Assembly (NCBI GenBank): GCA_030655755.1
Contig: JAUSOQ010000028.1
Location: 1 to 64,000 of the forward strand
Direction of reading: 5' to 3'
Length of the DNA stretch: 64,000 nt
DNA from: Coriobacteriia bacterium
GTDB taxonomy: Bacteria; Actinomycetota; Coriobacteriia; Anaerosomatales; Anaerosomataceae
In this document: one piece after another, positions 1 through 7,790 of the stretch
Position numbering within the stretch: position 1 is the first letter of the stretch
Layout: each line of letters begins with the position of its first letter
Notes under the pieces: model-generated
The model's input: only the letters and a program-made list of their open reading frames with translations
What the model was told of the DNA's origin: nothing
The model's database searches: none
Made by a program: the position numbers and the translations under genes

Positions 1-181
1 TGCGCCCGCGGGTCTCCGGACCATGGCGCTTCTTCGGTTCGTGCCGCAAGACGCGCGACGCATAGCTGCGACACCAACCGGTGAGCGCAACGAGCTCGTC
101 GAGCATCGTGGCCTTCCCGGCCTTGGACGCCTTATGGTAACGACGTCGCATCTCACGCGTGATCGCCTTCTTCTCAGCCAT
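1..181 (-). CDS. transposase/integrase-type protein, N-terminal part (cut by window edge)
   Basis: An open reading frame on the minus strand starts at the ATG at 181-179, preceded by an AAAGGA ribosome binding site, and runs without a stop off the left edge. The roughly 60 visible residues are very basic. They include a segment around LTGWCRSYASRVLR that resembles the N-terminal helix-turn-helix of IS transposases with an integrase core, where LTGYHRKYAIRLL-like strings are typical. No catalytic residue lies in the visible part, so the family is tentative. The neighbouring tRNA and toxin-like genes fit an accessory, mobile-element-rich region. Confidence 0.55.
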   Translation of the reverse strand, partial: MAEKKAITREMRRRYHKASKAGKATMLDELVALTGWCRSYASRVLRHEPKKRHGPETRGR

Positions 182-230
182 CGATAACGGCATCCTTTTG
201 ACCCTTCGCCGGTCGATCCGGCAAGGGCCG

Positions 231-275
231 GTTCGAGTACCTTCTTTTGTGAGGCATCGAATCGGTTTCGAGTAC
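231..275. repeat. two direct copies of a TTCGAGTAC motif upstream of the transposase
   Basis: GTTCGAGTAC at 231-240 and TTTCGAGTAC at 266-275 are direct repeats about 35 bases apart, just outside the transposase start. IS ends often carry repeated transposase-binding motifs, so this could be the terminal region of the element. No matching inverted end can be seen because the other end lies outside the window. The rest of 182-456 shows no gene I would support. Confidence 0.35.
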
Positions 276-456
276 ATTTATTCTGAGTCAACGCGGCGGG
301 TTGCCTGTGTTCGGCCGCGGTGGTACTATCGCCAGGCGTTGAAAACTGAACAGCGGTTCGTCCGAGGAGACTGTGCTCGGATTGTGCTCCAAAGAATGTC
401 CCGATTACGGGTAGGGGGCACAGCCGGAAACGGAGAAACCGCAGGTCAGAATACGG

Positions 457-533
<77 letters not shown>

Positions 534-542
534 ACAAACTCG

Positions 543-581
543 CAGGTCAGAGGCCAATCGGCTCTCTGGCCTGTTCTGTTT
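543..581 (+). terminator. Rho-independent terminator of the initiator tRNA
   Basis: The segment 543-555 pairs with 560-573 (13 pairs including one G-T, one bulged T, loop AATC) and is followed by a T-rich tract, TTCTGTTT. An almost identical copy lies at 2012-2050. Confidence 0.8.
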
Positions 582-686
582 CTCGAGGTGGCTACTGAGG
601 GGTTCACTAAGACGTGTTTATCCACGTGCCAGCGGTGCTCGATCGCCTAGGCGAGCTTCCGCATTCTCGGGACTTGCTCGACTTGT

Positions 687-720
687 GTTATACGCAGCAT
701 CGACGTATCGTGCGTATAAC
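687..720. promoter_or_regulatory. perfect 10-bp inverted repeat, probable operator of the downstream nucleotidyltransferase gene
   Basis: GTTATACGCA at 687-696 and its exact reverse complement TGCGTATAAC at 711-720 are separated by 14 bases. The second arm ends 17 bases before the start codon. Each arm contains a -10-like TTATAC or TATAAC, so a bound protein would block the promoter. This layout is typical of autoregulated toxin-antitoxin genes. Confidence 0.6.
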
Positions 721-737
721 TACAAGGGGGTGAGCCT

Positions 738-1781
738 ATGCAGCGACAGCCGCTCGAAGTCCAGACTATCTACGCCGAGCTTCTTGAACAGATTGCTGCC
801 TATGAGGCCGCACGTACCATCGGACATACTGCTGGCTCCTTCGTGACGAAGATGGTGAAGGGTCAGGAGTACTACTACTTCCAGCACGTGGGGCCTGACG
901 GGGCAAAGCGCCAGACCTATCTGGGTCGTCGGGACGCCGCGCTTGACGAGTTGGCCAATCGGTTCGCCGAGGGGAGAGTCAACGTCGCCGCCGACCAACG
1001 ATCCATCGAGCGGTTGGCGGCTCTGCTGCGTGCAGGTGGCGCAATGGTCACCGATGCGTCCTCGGCTCGAGTGCTTCGTGCGCTCGCGGACGCAGGGGTG
1101 TTCCATGCTGGCGGAGTCCTTGTCGGAACTCACGCGTTCATCGTGCTTGGCAACCTTCTCGGGGTCCGCTGGGGCACCTCTCTGAGGACTCAGGATGTTG
1201 ACATCGCGGCTGATTCCAAGCTCGATATTGCGGTTCCGGGCATCAACGCTGACTTGCCTTCAGCCCTGGATAGCCTGGAGATGGGGTTCCTGCCGGTTCC
1301 CGGTCTTGACCCCAAGAGTCCGACCACCTCGTTCAAGGTGCGGGGGCAGAGTTTGCGGGTGGACCTTCTGACGCCGGCCGCAAGGGCCCAATCGCGTCCC
1401 GTAAGCCTGTTGAGGTTCGCTGCCGCCGCGCAGCCCTTGAGATTCCTGGACTACCTCATCGACTCGTCCGTGAGGGCGGCAGTAGTTGACGGCGGGGTTG
1501 TTGCGGTGAATGTGCCGGATGCGGCGCGGTTCGCTCTCCACAAGTTGATCGTCGCAGGGGAGCGTCCGGCCGCAATGCAGCCGAAACGGGATAAGGACCT
1601 CTCGCAGGCGGCGCAGATACTCGAGGTGCTGAGTGAGGACCGGCCCGGGGACCTCGTCCTTGCCTGGGAGGCACTAGTCGTCCGGGGGAAGTCGTGGGCG
1701 AGCCGGGTAGCAAAGTCAGTCTCTGCGCTTGATCGCATTTCGCCTGTCGCAGCACAGAGCGTTCGGGATCTCGCCGGATAG
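738..1781 (+). CDS. GSU2403-type nucleotidyltransferase-fold protein (NTP_transf_8-like)
   Basis: The 347-residue protein has a helical N-terminal region followed by a nucleotidyltransferase signature. Around residues 127-155 a GVLVGTHAF strand-turn is followed by TQDVDIA, which gives the two metal-binding aspartates of the polymerase-beta fold. This matches the GSU2403 family, whose members are often found alone or in defence and toxin contexts. The substrate is unknown. The start at 738 follows a GGGGG ribosome binding site. The gene is solitary, lies behind a perfect inverted repeat and is bounded by the tRNA-derived repeats, so it is probably horizontally acquired cargo. A partner antitoxin was not seen. 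Confidence 0.7.
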   Translation: MQRQPLEVQTIYAELLEQIAAYEAARTIGHTAGSFVTKMVKGQEYYYFQHVGPDGAKRQTYLGRRDAALDELANRFAEGRVNVAADQRSIERLAALLRAGGAMVTDASSARVLRALADAGVFHAGGVLVGTHAFIVLGNLLGVRWGTSLRTQDVDIAADSKLDIAVPGINADLPSALDSLEMGFLPVPGLDPKSPTTSFKVRGQSLRVDLLTPAARAQSRPVSLLRFAAAAQPLRFLDYLIDSSVRAAVVDGGVVAVNVPDAARFALHKLIVAGERPAAMQPKRDKDLSQAAQILEVLSEDRPGDLVLAWEALVVRGKSWASRVAKSVSALDRISPVAAQSVRDLAG

Positions 1782-1956
1782 GCGGCCAAGTACAACAGAC
1801 AGATCTGCACCGACAAGAACGAGTGAGGCATTCGCTCACGATTCACCGAAAGTCATTGAGCACGTGAGCGTGAAGACCGGCACTCGGTCGAATGGGTGCG
1901 ATGGAGGGAAACAGCAGACCAAGGTGGCAGCGTGCAGGTCAGGGCGCGGCTGGTGA

Positions 1957-2001
1957 CTCATAGCCCGAAGGTCACAGGTTCAAATCCTGTCCCCGCGACC
2001 A
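1957..2001 (+). pseudogene. remnant of the initiator tRNA-fMet (anticodon loop to CCA)
   Basis: These 45 bases match 489-533 of the intact tRNA with one substitution (AACCC to AGCCC), covering the anticodon loop, variable region, T-arm, 3' acceptor strand and CCA. The upstream sequence contains no GCGGGG strand to pair with CCCCGC, so it cannot form an acceptor stem. It is a duplicated 3' end, most simply an attachment-site relic. The nonamer GCAGGTCAG occurs just upstream of it (1933-1941), upstream of the intact tRNA (441-449), and downstream of both copies. Confidence 0.75.
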
Positions 2002-2011
2002 TACATATACG

Positions 2012-2050
2012 CAGGTCAGAGGCCAATCGGCTCTCTGGCCTGTTTTGTTT
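2012..2050 (+). terminator. second copy of the tRNA-fMet terminator
   Basis: The same hairpin as at 543-573, here followed by TTTTGTTT. It was duplicated together with the tRNA 3' end. Confidence 0.7.
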
Positions 2051-2345
2051 GTCAGGGGCGACTTCTAATGTTCTTCTAACACGTGGTTAGGTCTCCCTCA
2101 CCGCTCATCGCCGATAACGTAGAGGCCGACCAAGATCAAGATCATCCAGAACCAGGAACACACCAGATCTTTCATGTGACGCTCACGTCCCCCGAACGAG
2201 TCAGTCTTTTCGCACAGCCCACGATCCGAGCTCGCTCTGACAGCTTCGGACCCACCTCTAAGTGGAAAGCCCTCCGACCGAAGTCAAGAGGCCTGTACAA
2301 CATCGTGCACTTTCTGCGTATCTACTGGAAGCGCGCGCTAGGCGT
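2051..2345. other. non-coding stretch without a supported gene
   Basis: About 300 bases lie between the tRNA relic and the promoter of the next gene. An 88-codon plus-strand frame (2083-2349) runs through it, but it has no ribosome binding site and no recognisable motif, so I do not call it. Confidence 0.5.
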
Positions 2346-2381
2346 TTGATATTTCTACTTTTGAGGAATAGTATTCTACAA
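2346..2381 (+). promoter_or_regulatory. promoter with palindromic operator over the -10 box
   Basis: TTGATA (2346-2351) and TAGTAT (2369-2374) are separated by 17 bases. The -10 box lies inside an interrupted palindrome, TTG-N2-GAATA-g-TATTC-N2-CAA (2361-2381), centred on 2371. The AGGAG-type ribosome binding site and GTG start of the downstream gene follow. A repressor bound here would occlude RNA polymerase, which fits an autoregulated two-gene module. Confidence 0.6.
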
Positions 2382-2406
2382 ACAGAGATTCACTAAGGAG
2401 CGAACC

Positions 2407-2943
2407 GTGACAGGCCTGCTGGAACTAGGAAAGGAAGAACTTGAAGACCGACTGCGCCAGTTCGATCGCGCAGGTGCGCTGCTGTACCCAGGCCGATCCT
2501 TCCGACTTGTGTTGGTCGGTGGCGGTGCGATGGTTCTACTGGGCTGCCTTGCGCGTTCGACGGCCGACCTCGACGCACTTGAGGTGCCACGCGAGCTCGC
2601 AACCTTGATGGGCAAGTACGACATCAACTGCCGGGTGACCGCCTACCTCGATCACTTCGCCTACAACCTCGAGGACAGGCTCGTTTCGCTGAACCTTGGA
2701 ACCACGGCTGTTGAGTGTTACGTGGCCTCACTCGAGGATGTGGTGGCCTCCAAGCTGTACTCGGACAGGGAGACCGATGAGCACGACATCCGTCGTCCGG
2801 AAGTCCTCGAAGCGCTTGGCTGGGAGCGATTGGAGGAGGTGGCAATCGCCATGCAGGGCAGCAAGATGAACGACCGCCGCTACAAGCAGTTCCTCCACAA
2901 CTACCGAGAGTACCGACAGGAGTGCAAGCCATGCGACGCCTGA
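2407..2943 (+). CDS. DUF6036-like minimal nucleotidyltransferase, putative toxin
   Basis: This is a 178-residue protein starting with GTG after AAGGAG. Residues around 36-60 contain VGGGAMVLLG followed by TADLDAL, the G-G/S plus D-x-D pattern of minimal nucleotidyltransferases (DUF6036/AbiEii-like). Such proteins often act as toxins that modify tRNA or proteins, although the target cannot be read from sequence. The gene overlaps the next one by 13 bases, so the two are translationally coupled. Its operator-promoter suggests autoregulation. It is unrelated in sequence to the nucleotidyltransferase at 738-1781. Confidence 0.65.
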   Translation: MTGLLELGKEELEDRLRQFDRAGALLYPGRSFRLVLVGGGAMVLLGCLARSTADLDALEVPRELATLMGKYDINCRVTAYLDHFAYNLEDRLVSLNLGTTAVECYVASLEDVVASKLYSDRETDEHDIRRPEVLEALGWERLEEVAIAMQGSKMNDRRYKQFLHNYREYRQECKPCDA

Positions 2944-3461
2944 CCTTCGCCGGATTTCTTGAGTCATACGTACGGACCCTGGCCGGCGGAGACACTCTTG
3001 CCCTATCCAAGCTTGTGGAGTCGAGCAAGTCGGAGCCAAGGCTCGTCGAGCCAATGCTGCTCTGGGTAGCCATGACGGACCGCGCTGATCGGCTGAACGG
3101 TCTGCTGGAGGGTCGCGAAAGCTTGCAGCGAGAACTCATGACGCTCGTGAAACTGCAAGATGCGGAATCACTTGAGTCTGCGCTGGCTGCTGAGAACCCG
3201 AGATTGCGACCCGAGTATTCCAAGGCTTGGCGGAGCTATGTGGTCCGACGTGATGCGGCGACCCGAGACGCGGAGCTCCGACTTGAGGCACGGGAAAGAG
3301 TGCTTGCCTTGGAGTCGCGCAAGAGCGTTACGCGCTATCGAATGGCAAAGGATCTGGGACTGAACCCCGGAAACCTGCATGCTTTCTTGGCGCAAGGCAA
3401 TCCAACCAAGCTCTCGCTGGACCGGGTCGTCGAGTTGTTGGAGTACCTTGAGGTGACGTAG
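2931..3461 (+). CDS. helix-turn-helix protein, putative antitoxin partner
   Basis: The 176-residue product starts at the ATG at 2931, 7-8 bases after CAGGAG; a GTG at 2922 is possible but lies too close to that site. The N-terminal two thirds are helical and charged. The C-terminal part (SVTRYRMAKDLGLNPGNLHAFL, then KLSLDRVVELLEYL) looks like a lambda-repressor-type helix-turn-helix. Coupling to a DUF6036 nucleotidyltransferase and the palindrome at the promoter fit an antitoxin/repressor role. This is inferred from gene organisation, not from a recognised antitoxin family. Confidence 0.55.
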   Translation: MRRLTFAGFLESYVRTLAGGDTLALSKLVESSKSEPRLVEPMLLWVAMTDRADRLNGLLEGRESLQRELMTLVKLQDAESLESALAAENPRLRPEYSKAWRSYVVRRDAATRDAELRLEARERVLALESRKSVTRYRMAKDLGLNPGNLHAFLAQGNPTKLSLDRVVELLEYLEVT

Positions 3462-3560
3462 AAGGCCCTTGGCAACACGTCTAACCAACAATCCTACTGG
3501 AGTTCTGCGACAGGGGCTTACCGGATAGGGGGTACACTAAGACTGAAGGGGGAGTGCAGT

Positions 3561-4091
3561 ATGCCAAACAGACGTGTCCTGATTCCGGCGATTCTTGTGA
3601 TGACGGTCTTGATGTGCGCAGGGTGCAGTAGCAGCGGTGATGCGACCGACAGTCTGGGCGATGGTGAATCGGCAGGTTTGACCACCTCTGAGTCGAACGC
3701 GCTTGCCGCCGATTGCAGCTGGCTCTCCGGCTCGTGGGTCGTCAAGACGACACTCGTCTTCATCGACAACCCGGTGATGGAGCCGGCGGCGAACCAGCCC
3801 GGGGCCGATTGGGTCTGCGAGGTGGACGGCTCCATGATGTATCTCGTCACCGACCTTCACACCTATGAGGGTATTGTGACGTGCGAGGATGGCACGCACT
3901 GGAAGTACGTTGCAAGCTCGACCTACACAGACGAGGGCGGTGTCGTCTGGACCAGCGCCATAGAAGTGACTGGCGTCAAGAACAGCGAAGACTCGTTCGT
4001 CGGGGAAATGCTCGGCGAGATATCCTCGGACACTGATGGACACCTCTACAGTGCGCAGTGGAACCTCGATGGCAGTCGTATGGCGGACTAG
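3561..4091 (+). CDS. lipoprotein of unknown function
   Basis: The 176-residue protein has a signal peptide ending in a lipobox (MCAGC, Cys22), so it should be anchored to the outer face of the membrane. The mature part is acidic, contains several cysteines (for example in DCSW, WVCEV and VTCEDG) and several tryptophans, and looks like a small beta-rich domain. I do not recognise the family. A TACACT -10-like element and GGGGGAG ribosome binding site precede the start. It is convergent with the next gene and probably monocistronic. Confidence 0.75.
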   Translation: MPNRRVLIPAILVMTVLMCAGCSSSGDATDSLGDGESAGLTTSESNALAADCSWLSGSWVVKTTLVFIDNPVMEPAANQPGADWVCEVDGSMMYLVTDLHTYEGIVTCEDGTHWKYVASSTYTDEGGVVWTSAIEVTGVKNSEDSFVGEMLGEISSDTDGHLYSAQWNLDGSRMAD

Positions 4092-4103
4092 CAAACCATC
4101 TCG

Positions 4104-5291
4104 CTACAGCTTGTAGTCCCAGATGCGCCACTTCTTGTACTCGTGACCGCCCATGAACTCTGACGCCCGGATGACGAGGTCGTTGTTCTCGAGCAGCAGC
4201 GAGGCGTCGCAGTCCTTGTAGCCGTGGCTTTGTGCATACTCGAGCACTTCCTCAAAGAGCAAAGCGTCTGTGCCCATGCGACGGTAGCCCGGCAGCACGC
4301 CGAAGAACATGAGTCGTACTCGCGGCAGGTGGCGTCGAATCTTGAGGAGCCGTGCGATGCGTACGTAGTCGGAGTCGCCGTACCACTTCCAGCGTGGTCG
4401 AAGCGCAACGTTGGGGTCGGGGAAGCAGCCGAGCACCGCGATGGGCTTGCCGTCATGGTACGCGAAACGGATGAGTCCCGGGTCGAGGATCAGCTTCAAT
4501 GACTCGAGTAGCGCGTCTGCCTCCCAGTCCGTGATGGGGAGGAATCCCCAGTTCTCAGCCCAAGCCTGGTTGTATATGTCGATGATGAGCTTCACTTCTG
4601 ACGCGAGGTTCTCCAGCTCGACCTGCCGGGTCTGAATCGAGGCCCGCTTGCGGACAGCCGCGGCTACGCGTGTCAGGCGTTCGTTGGCCGGCTTCGTGAG
4701 GTCGATGAGATACGCGACGTAGTCCTTGGTCTTCTCAAAACCGTAGCGTTCGATGAACTCGGCGTAGTACGGCGGGTTGTACGTGTGCTCCACGTAGACG
4801 TCCTGGTCATAGCCCTCTGTCAGGCACGCCTGGCGCTCATGTGTGATGTTGGAATACTCGCCGGGGCCGCGTAGGATCTTGGCGCCATGCGCTTTGGTCC
4901 AGTCACGTGCTGCGTCGAGCAGCGCCTCGGCCACCGCATAGTCCTCGATGACCTCAAAAAAGCCGAAGAAGCCGAACTTGTCGCCCCAGCCCTCGTCGAT
5001 ACGCTGGTTCACGACTGCCGAGACGCGCCCTACAGGCTCGCCGTTGCGGTGCGCCATGAAATGCGTTGCCTGCGCGGTCTTGTGGTACGGGTGGTCGGGC
5101 ATGAGCAGCCCCTGCATGCCGAGCAGCTTGTTGCCGAGAAGATCCGCATCGAGTTGTGGCGTCCAGCGCTCGTCGCCCTTGTAGATGCTGTAAGGGAAAC
5201 GCACGAATTCTTTGAGACGGGGATCGCCGAGGGGGATCTCGGTGATCGTGAGTGTGCCGACTTGCGTGCCAGGCTCGGGTTCCCCGCTCAT
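4104..5291 (-). CDS. YghO / bacterial ceramide synthase-like GNAT acyltransferase
   Basis: The 395-residue protein has the overall pattern of the YghO family: an N-terminal segment with RFPYSIYKGDERWTPQL, a central FFGFFEV and GPGEYSN...ERQACLTEGYD block, and a C-terminal GNAT-like core (LMFFGVLPGYRRMGTDALL). In Caulobacter a member of this family is the bacterial ceramide synthase, which acylates the sphingoid base; other members have unknown acyl-transfer roles. The start follows GGAGAGACC. It is divergent from the acyltransferase gene at 5404 and lies 2.5 kb from a serine-palmitoyltransferase-like gene, which supports a lipid role. Substrate assignment is inference. Confidence 0.65.
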   Translation of the reverse strand: MSGEPEPGTQVGTLTITEIPLGDPRLKEFVRFPYSIYKGDERWTPQLDADLLGNKLLGMQGLLMPDHPYHKTAQATHFMAHRNGEPVGRVSAVVNQRIDEGWGDKFGFFGFFEVIEDYAVAEALLDAARDWTKAHGAKILRGPGEYSNITHERQACLTEGYDQDVYVEHTYNPPYYAEFIERYGFEKTKDYVAYLIDLTKPANERLTRVAAAVRKRASIQTRQVELENLASEVKLIIDIYNQAWAENWGFLPITDWEADALLESLKLILDPGLIRFAYHDGKPIAVLGCFPDPNVALRPRWKWYGDSDYVRIARLLKIRRHLPRVRLMFFGVLPGYRRMGTDALLFEEVLEYAQSHGYKDCDASLLLENNDLVIRASEFMGGHEYKKWRIWDYKL

Positions 5292-5403
5292 GGTCTCTCC
5301 TTGTCCGACTGTATGGTCCCTTGTCGAGCGTAGCAGACGCCCCGCGACCCGACGAGAGTACTGCTACACTTTGAGTACCAACGGGAGGAAGTGACCGAGC
5401 GGC

Positions 5404-6297
5404 ATGGACCTGAGTGCGATCTCCAACAGCAAATGGGCGACCGGCGTCGTGCTCGGTGTCGGTAAGATGATGCCTCCGAGTGTCGGACACCGACTTGCCA
5501 GACAGGTCGGTTCGCACATCGCCGCTAATCATGACGATCCCATGGTGCAGACGATGCGCGCCAATCAGTGGATGGCGTCTCGCGGGACGCTCTCAGGTCA
5601 GGCGCTCGACGATGCTGTTCGCGATGCGTTTTCCTACAGCGGCCGCTTCCTCTACGACCTCTATCACGTGATGGAGGATCCCGATTCACTCATGGGGATG
5701 GTCGAGGTCGACGAGACCTTCGAGCGCGTGCTTGCCGAGGACAAGGAGAGGCCGCATGTCTACGCAGGCGTCCACCTCGGCAACTTCGATCTTATCGGGC
5801 GCGCGCTCGGCCATCATGGGTGGAAGCAGCAGCTCCTGAGCATTGCTAACCCGAACGAGGGTTATCAGTGGCAGAACGAGATGCGCGAGCGCTACGGCTT
5901 CGACGTGACGCCGGTGAGTATTGAAGCGCTGAAGCGGGCCGCCCGAAGGCTTGCTGATGGCAGCTCGGTCACCACGGGTCTGGACAGGCCGCTTCTGGAC
6001 GCCAAGCAGTTCCCGAGTTTCTTCGGAAGACCGTCTTCGTTGCCGTTGCTCCACATCCGTCTCGCCATGCACGCGAGGGTGCCCGTCGTGGTGTTTTCCG
6101 CGCTTCTTGGCGATGACGGCAAGTATCGCGTGCAGGTCTCCGAGCCGCTGGAGATGGAGACCGGGGGCGACACCGCCTCGGCCATGATCATCAATGGCGA
6201 GCGTGTGCTGCGTGAGGCCGAGAAGCTCATCGAATGTGCGCCTCGCCAATGGGCGATGACGCACGCCGTGTGGCCCGACATCGTCGGGACTGTCTAG
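5404..6297 (+). CDS. lysophospholipid acyltransferase, LpxL/PatA-type
   Basis: This 297-residue protein belongs to the LpxL/HtrB-like acyltransferase superfamily, which moves acyl chains onto glycolipids or lysophospholipids at the cytoplasmic membrane face. The signature H-x4-D is seen as HLGNFD near residue 123, followed by a substrate-pocket region with a conserved-looking PSFFGR segment near residue 200. In actinobacteria the best-known relative is PatA, which acylates phosphatidylinositol mannosides. The CDP-alcohol phosphatidyltransferase gene follows 44 bases later on the same strand, so the two probably form an operon making a polar membrane lipid. Confidence 0.75.
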   Translation: MDLSAISNSKWATGVVLGVGKMMPPSVGHRLARQVGSHIAANHDDPMVQTMRANQWMASRGTLSGQALDDAVRDAFSYSGRFLYDLYHVMEDPDSLMGMVEVDETFERVLAEDKERPHVYAGVHLGNFDLIGRALGHHGWKQQLLSIANPNEGYQWQNEMRERYGFDVTPVSIEALKRAARRLADGSSVTTGLDRPLLDAKQFPSFFGRPSSLPLLHIRLAMHARVPVVVFSALLGDDGKYRVQVSEPLEMETGGDTASAMIINGERVLREAEKLIECAPRQWAMTHAVWPDIVGTV

Positions 6298-6341
6298 CAG
6301 CCGTCAGCGCCCGCAAAGGCGCACGCGAAGGGAAGACCCGC

Positions 6342-7022
6342 ATGAGCGCGGAGATGGAAGACATCAAACAGCATAAGCGCGTCAACGACATGCTGCTCGG
6401 TCCACTCGAGCGACCTGCACTGCAGTGGCTCGCGAAGAACAGCCCCTCGTGGATCACACCTGACGTTCTAACGACCGTTGGTACGCTAGCCAGTGTTGCC
6501 ATCTTCGTGGGCTATGCGCTCAGCAACCAGAGCATCTGGTGGTTGTGGCTCGTCAACCTCGGTTTCATCGTCAACTGGTACGGCGACAGCCTAGACGGCA
6601 CGCTCGCGCGGTACCGCAAGATCGAGCGCCCAAAGTTCGGCTTCTACATCGATCACACGGTGGATGCGGTAAGCGAGTTCCTGACGATCATCGGTATCGG
6701 CGTCTCGCCGTTCCTGCGTCTGGACATCGCGGCGTTCGCGCTTATCGGCTACCTGCTCATGAGCGTGCACGTGTACGTGCGTACCTGCGTCGACGGCGTC
6801 TTCAAGATCAGCTACTCCAAGATCGGACCCACCGAGATGCGCGGCATTATCATGCTCGTCAACGTCGCCATCTTCTTTGCGCCGGACTTCTTCCTGCGTG
6901 AGCTGGCGTTCGGCCTCAGGCCGTTCGACTGGATCGGTGGGGGGCTCGCGGTCGGCATGGGCGTCGCCTTCTTGATCTCATCATCGCGTGAGGCGGTTCG
7001 CCTGGCGCGACTCGGAGGGTAG
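6342..7022 (+). CDS. CDP-alcohol phosphatidyltransferase
   Basis: This integral membrane enzyme transfers a phosphatidyl group from a CDP-lipid to an alcohol such as inositol phosphate, glycerol phosphate or a similar acceptor. The family signature is complete: D-x2-D-G-x2-A-R, then G-x3-D-x3-D, within GDSLDGTLARYRK and GFYIDHTVD around residues 79-110. About six hydrophobic segments surround it. The ATG at 6342 follows GAAGGGAAG; a longer frame upstream overlaps the acyltransferase gene and is rejected. The acceptor cannot be read from sequence. Pairing with an LpxL-type acyltransferase recalls phosphatidylinositol or sphingolipid headgroup synthesis. Confidence 0.8.
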   Translation: MSAEMEDIKQHKRVNDMLLGPLERPALQWLAKNSPSWITPDVLTTVGTLASVAIFVGYALSNQSIWWLWLVNLGFIVNWYGDSLDGTLARYRKIERPKFGFYIDHTVDAVSEFLTIIGIGVSPFLRLDIAAFALIGYLLMSVHVYVRTCVDGVFKISYSKIGPTEMRGIIMLVNVAIFFAPDFFLRELAFGLRPFDWIGGGLAVGMGVAFLISSSREAVRLARLGG

Positions 7023-7154
7023 GCGACACATAAGCAGGCCGCTACGCGTGCGCTGTCTGAGATCGAGCGACGGCTGGGCGTCCACCGGCACTGAGCGCCG
7101 TCCTCGGCATGCTACCTGCTACCATGGGCGAGTCGTCGTCTCGAGGAGGTATGC

Positions 7155-7781
7155 GTGTCAGCTCCAGTCAAGTCCGGTTCCCGAAACGTCCTGTACGCCG
7201 TGGCCGTTGTGGTCGCTGTTGTGGCCGGTATCTTCGTCGCGGTCATCCCGCCGGACGACAAACTCGGGGGCATGGTGCGACTCGTGATGACACATGGCGC
7301 TTTGACGTGGGTGAACATGGTCACGTTCACGCTCGCGGGTGTTCTCGGCGTCGCCTTCGTTGCAGGAAAGGCGTCGGCACGCCGCTGGGGCGAGGCGTTC
7401 CGGTGGATATCACTGCCGCTCTGGGCGATCAATACGGCGCTCGGCCTGCTGTCGATGAAGCTCATCTGGGGTGGGATCCTGTGGGACGAGCCGCGGCTGT
7501 GGATGACCTTCGGGCTGCTCGCCGCCGCCATGATAGTGGTCGCGCTGCAGTTGGTGTTCGATCGGCCGAGGTTGACCGCGCTGCTCGATGCCGCTTTGGC
7601 CGGCTGCCTGTGGGCGCTTGTGTTGCTGCTCCCGAACCTCTTCCATCCAGACAGCCCGGTTTTCAGCTCCGGCAACTGGGCGTTCATCGGGCCGTTCCTC
7701 GGCATCGTGGTGTCTCTGCTGATGGTCGCGATCATCATCGCCACGCTCATCGCGCGTGAGGCGCTGCCTAACCAGGAATGA
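7155..7781 (+). CDS. CcmC-like haem-handling membrane protein
   Basis: This is a 208-residue protein with about six membrane segments. It starts with GTG at 7155 after GAGGAGGT. Features recall CcmC/CcsA cytochrome c maturation proteins: a histidine in the second segment (VMTHGALTWVN), a WGGILWDEPRL stretch that resembles the WWD motif, and a second histidine after the fifth segment (NLFHPDSPV). It is shorter than typical CcmC (about 245 residues), and no other ccm genes are nearby. It may bind haem or be a divergent relative with another role. It is convergent with the next gene. Confidence 0.5.
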   Translation: MSAPVKSGSRNVLYAVAVVVAVVAGIFVAVIPPDDKLGGMVRLVMTHGALTWVNMVTFTLAGVLGVAFVAGKASARRWGEAFRWISLPLWAINTALGLLSMKLIWGGILWDEPRLWMTFGLLAAAMIVVALQLVFDRPRLTALLDAALAGCLWALVLLLPNLFHPDSPVFSSGNWAFIGPFLGIVVSLLMVAIIIATLIAREALPNQE

Positions 7782-7790
7782 TCGCGTTCC

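Larger units (their letters stand above)
534..2050. mobile_element. candidate mini-island bounded by a tRNA-fMet 3'-end duplication
   Basis: The segment from the anticodon of the initiator tRNA through its terminator (489-581) recurs at 1957-2050. The 45-base tRNA part has one mismatch near its start, the 40-base terminator part has one mismatch, and an 8-9 base spacer differs. One intact tRNA on the left and a 3' remnant on the right is the classic footprint of integration at a tRNA gene. The enclosed DNA carries one nucleotidyltransferase gene and no integrase, so it would be a degenerate or non-autonomous island. Decay of a tandem tRNA copy is the alternative. Confidence 0.4.

Noticed and set aside
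1957-2001. Second functional initiator tRNA
   Set aside because: There is no 5' acceptor strand to pair with CCCCGC, so it cannot fold as a tRNA.
2083-2349. 88-codon plus-strand frame between the tRNA relic and the DUF6036-like gene
   Set aside because: No ribosome binding site, no motif, and it runs into the promoter of the next gene.
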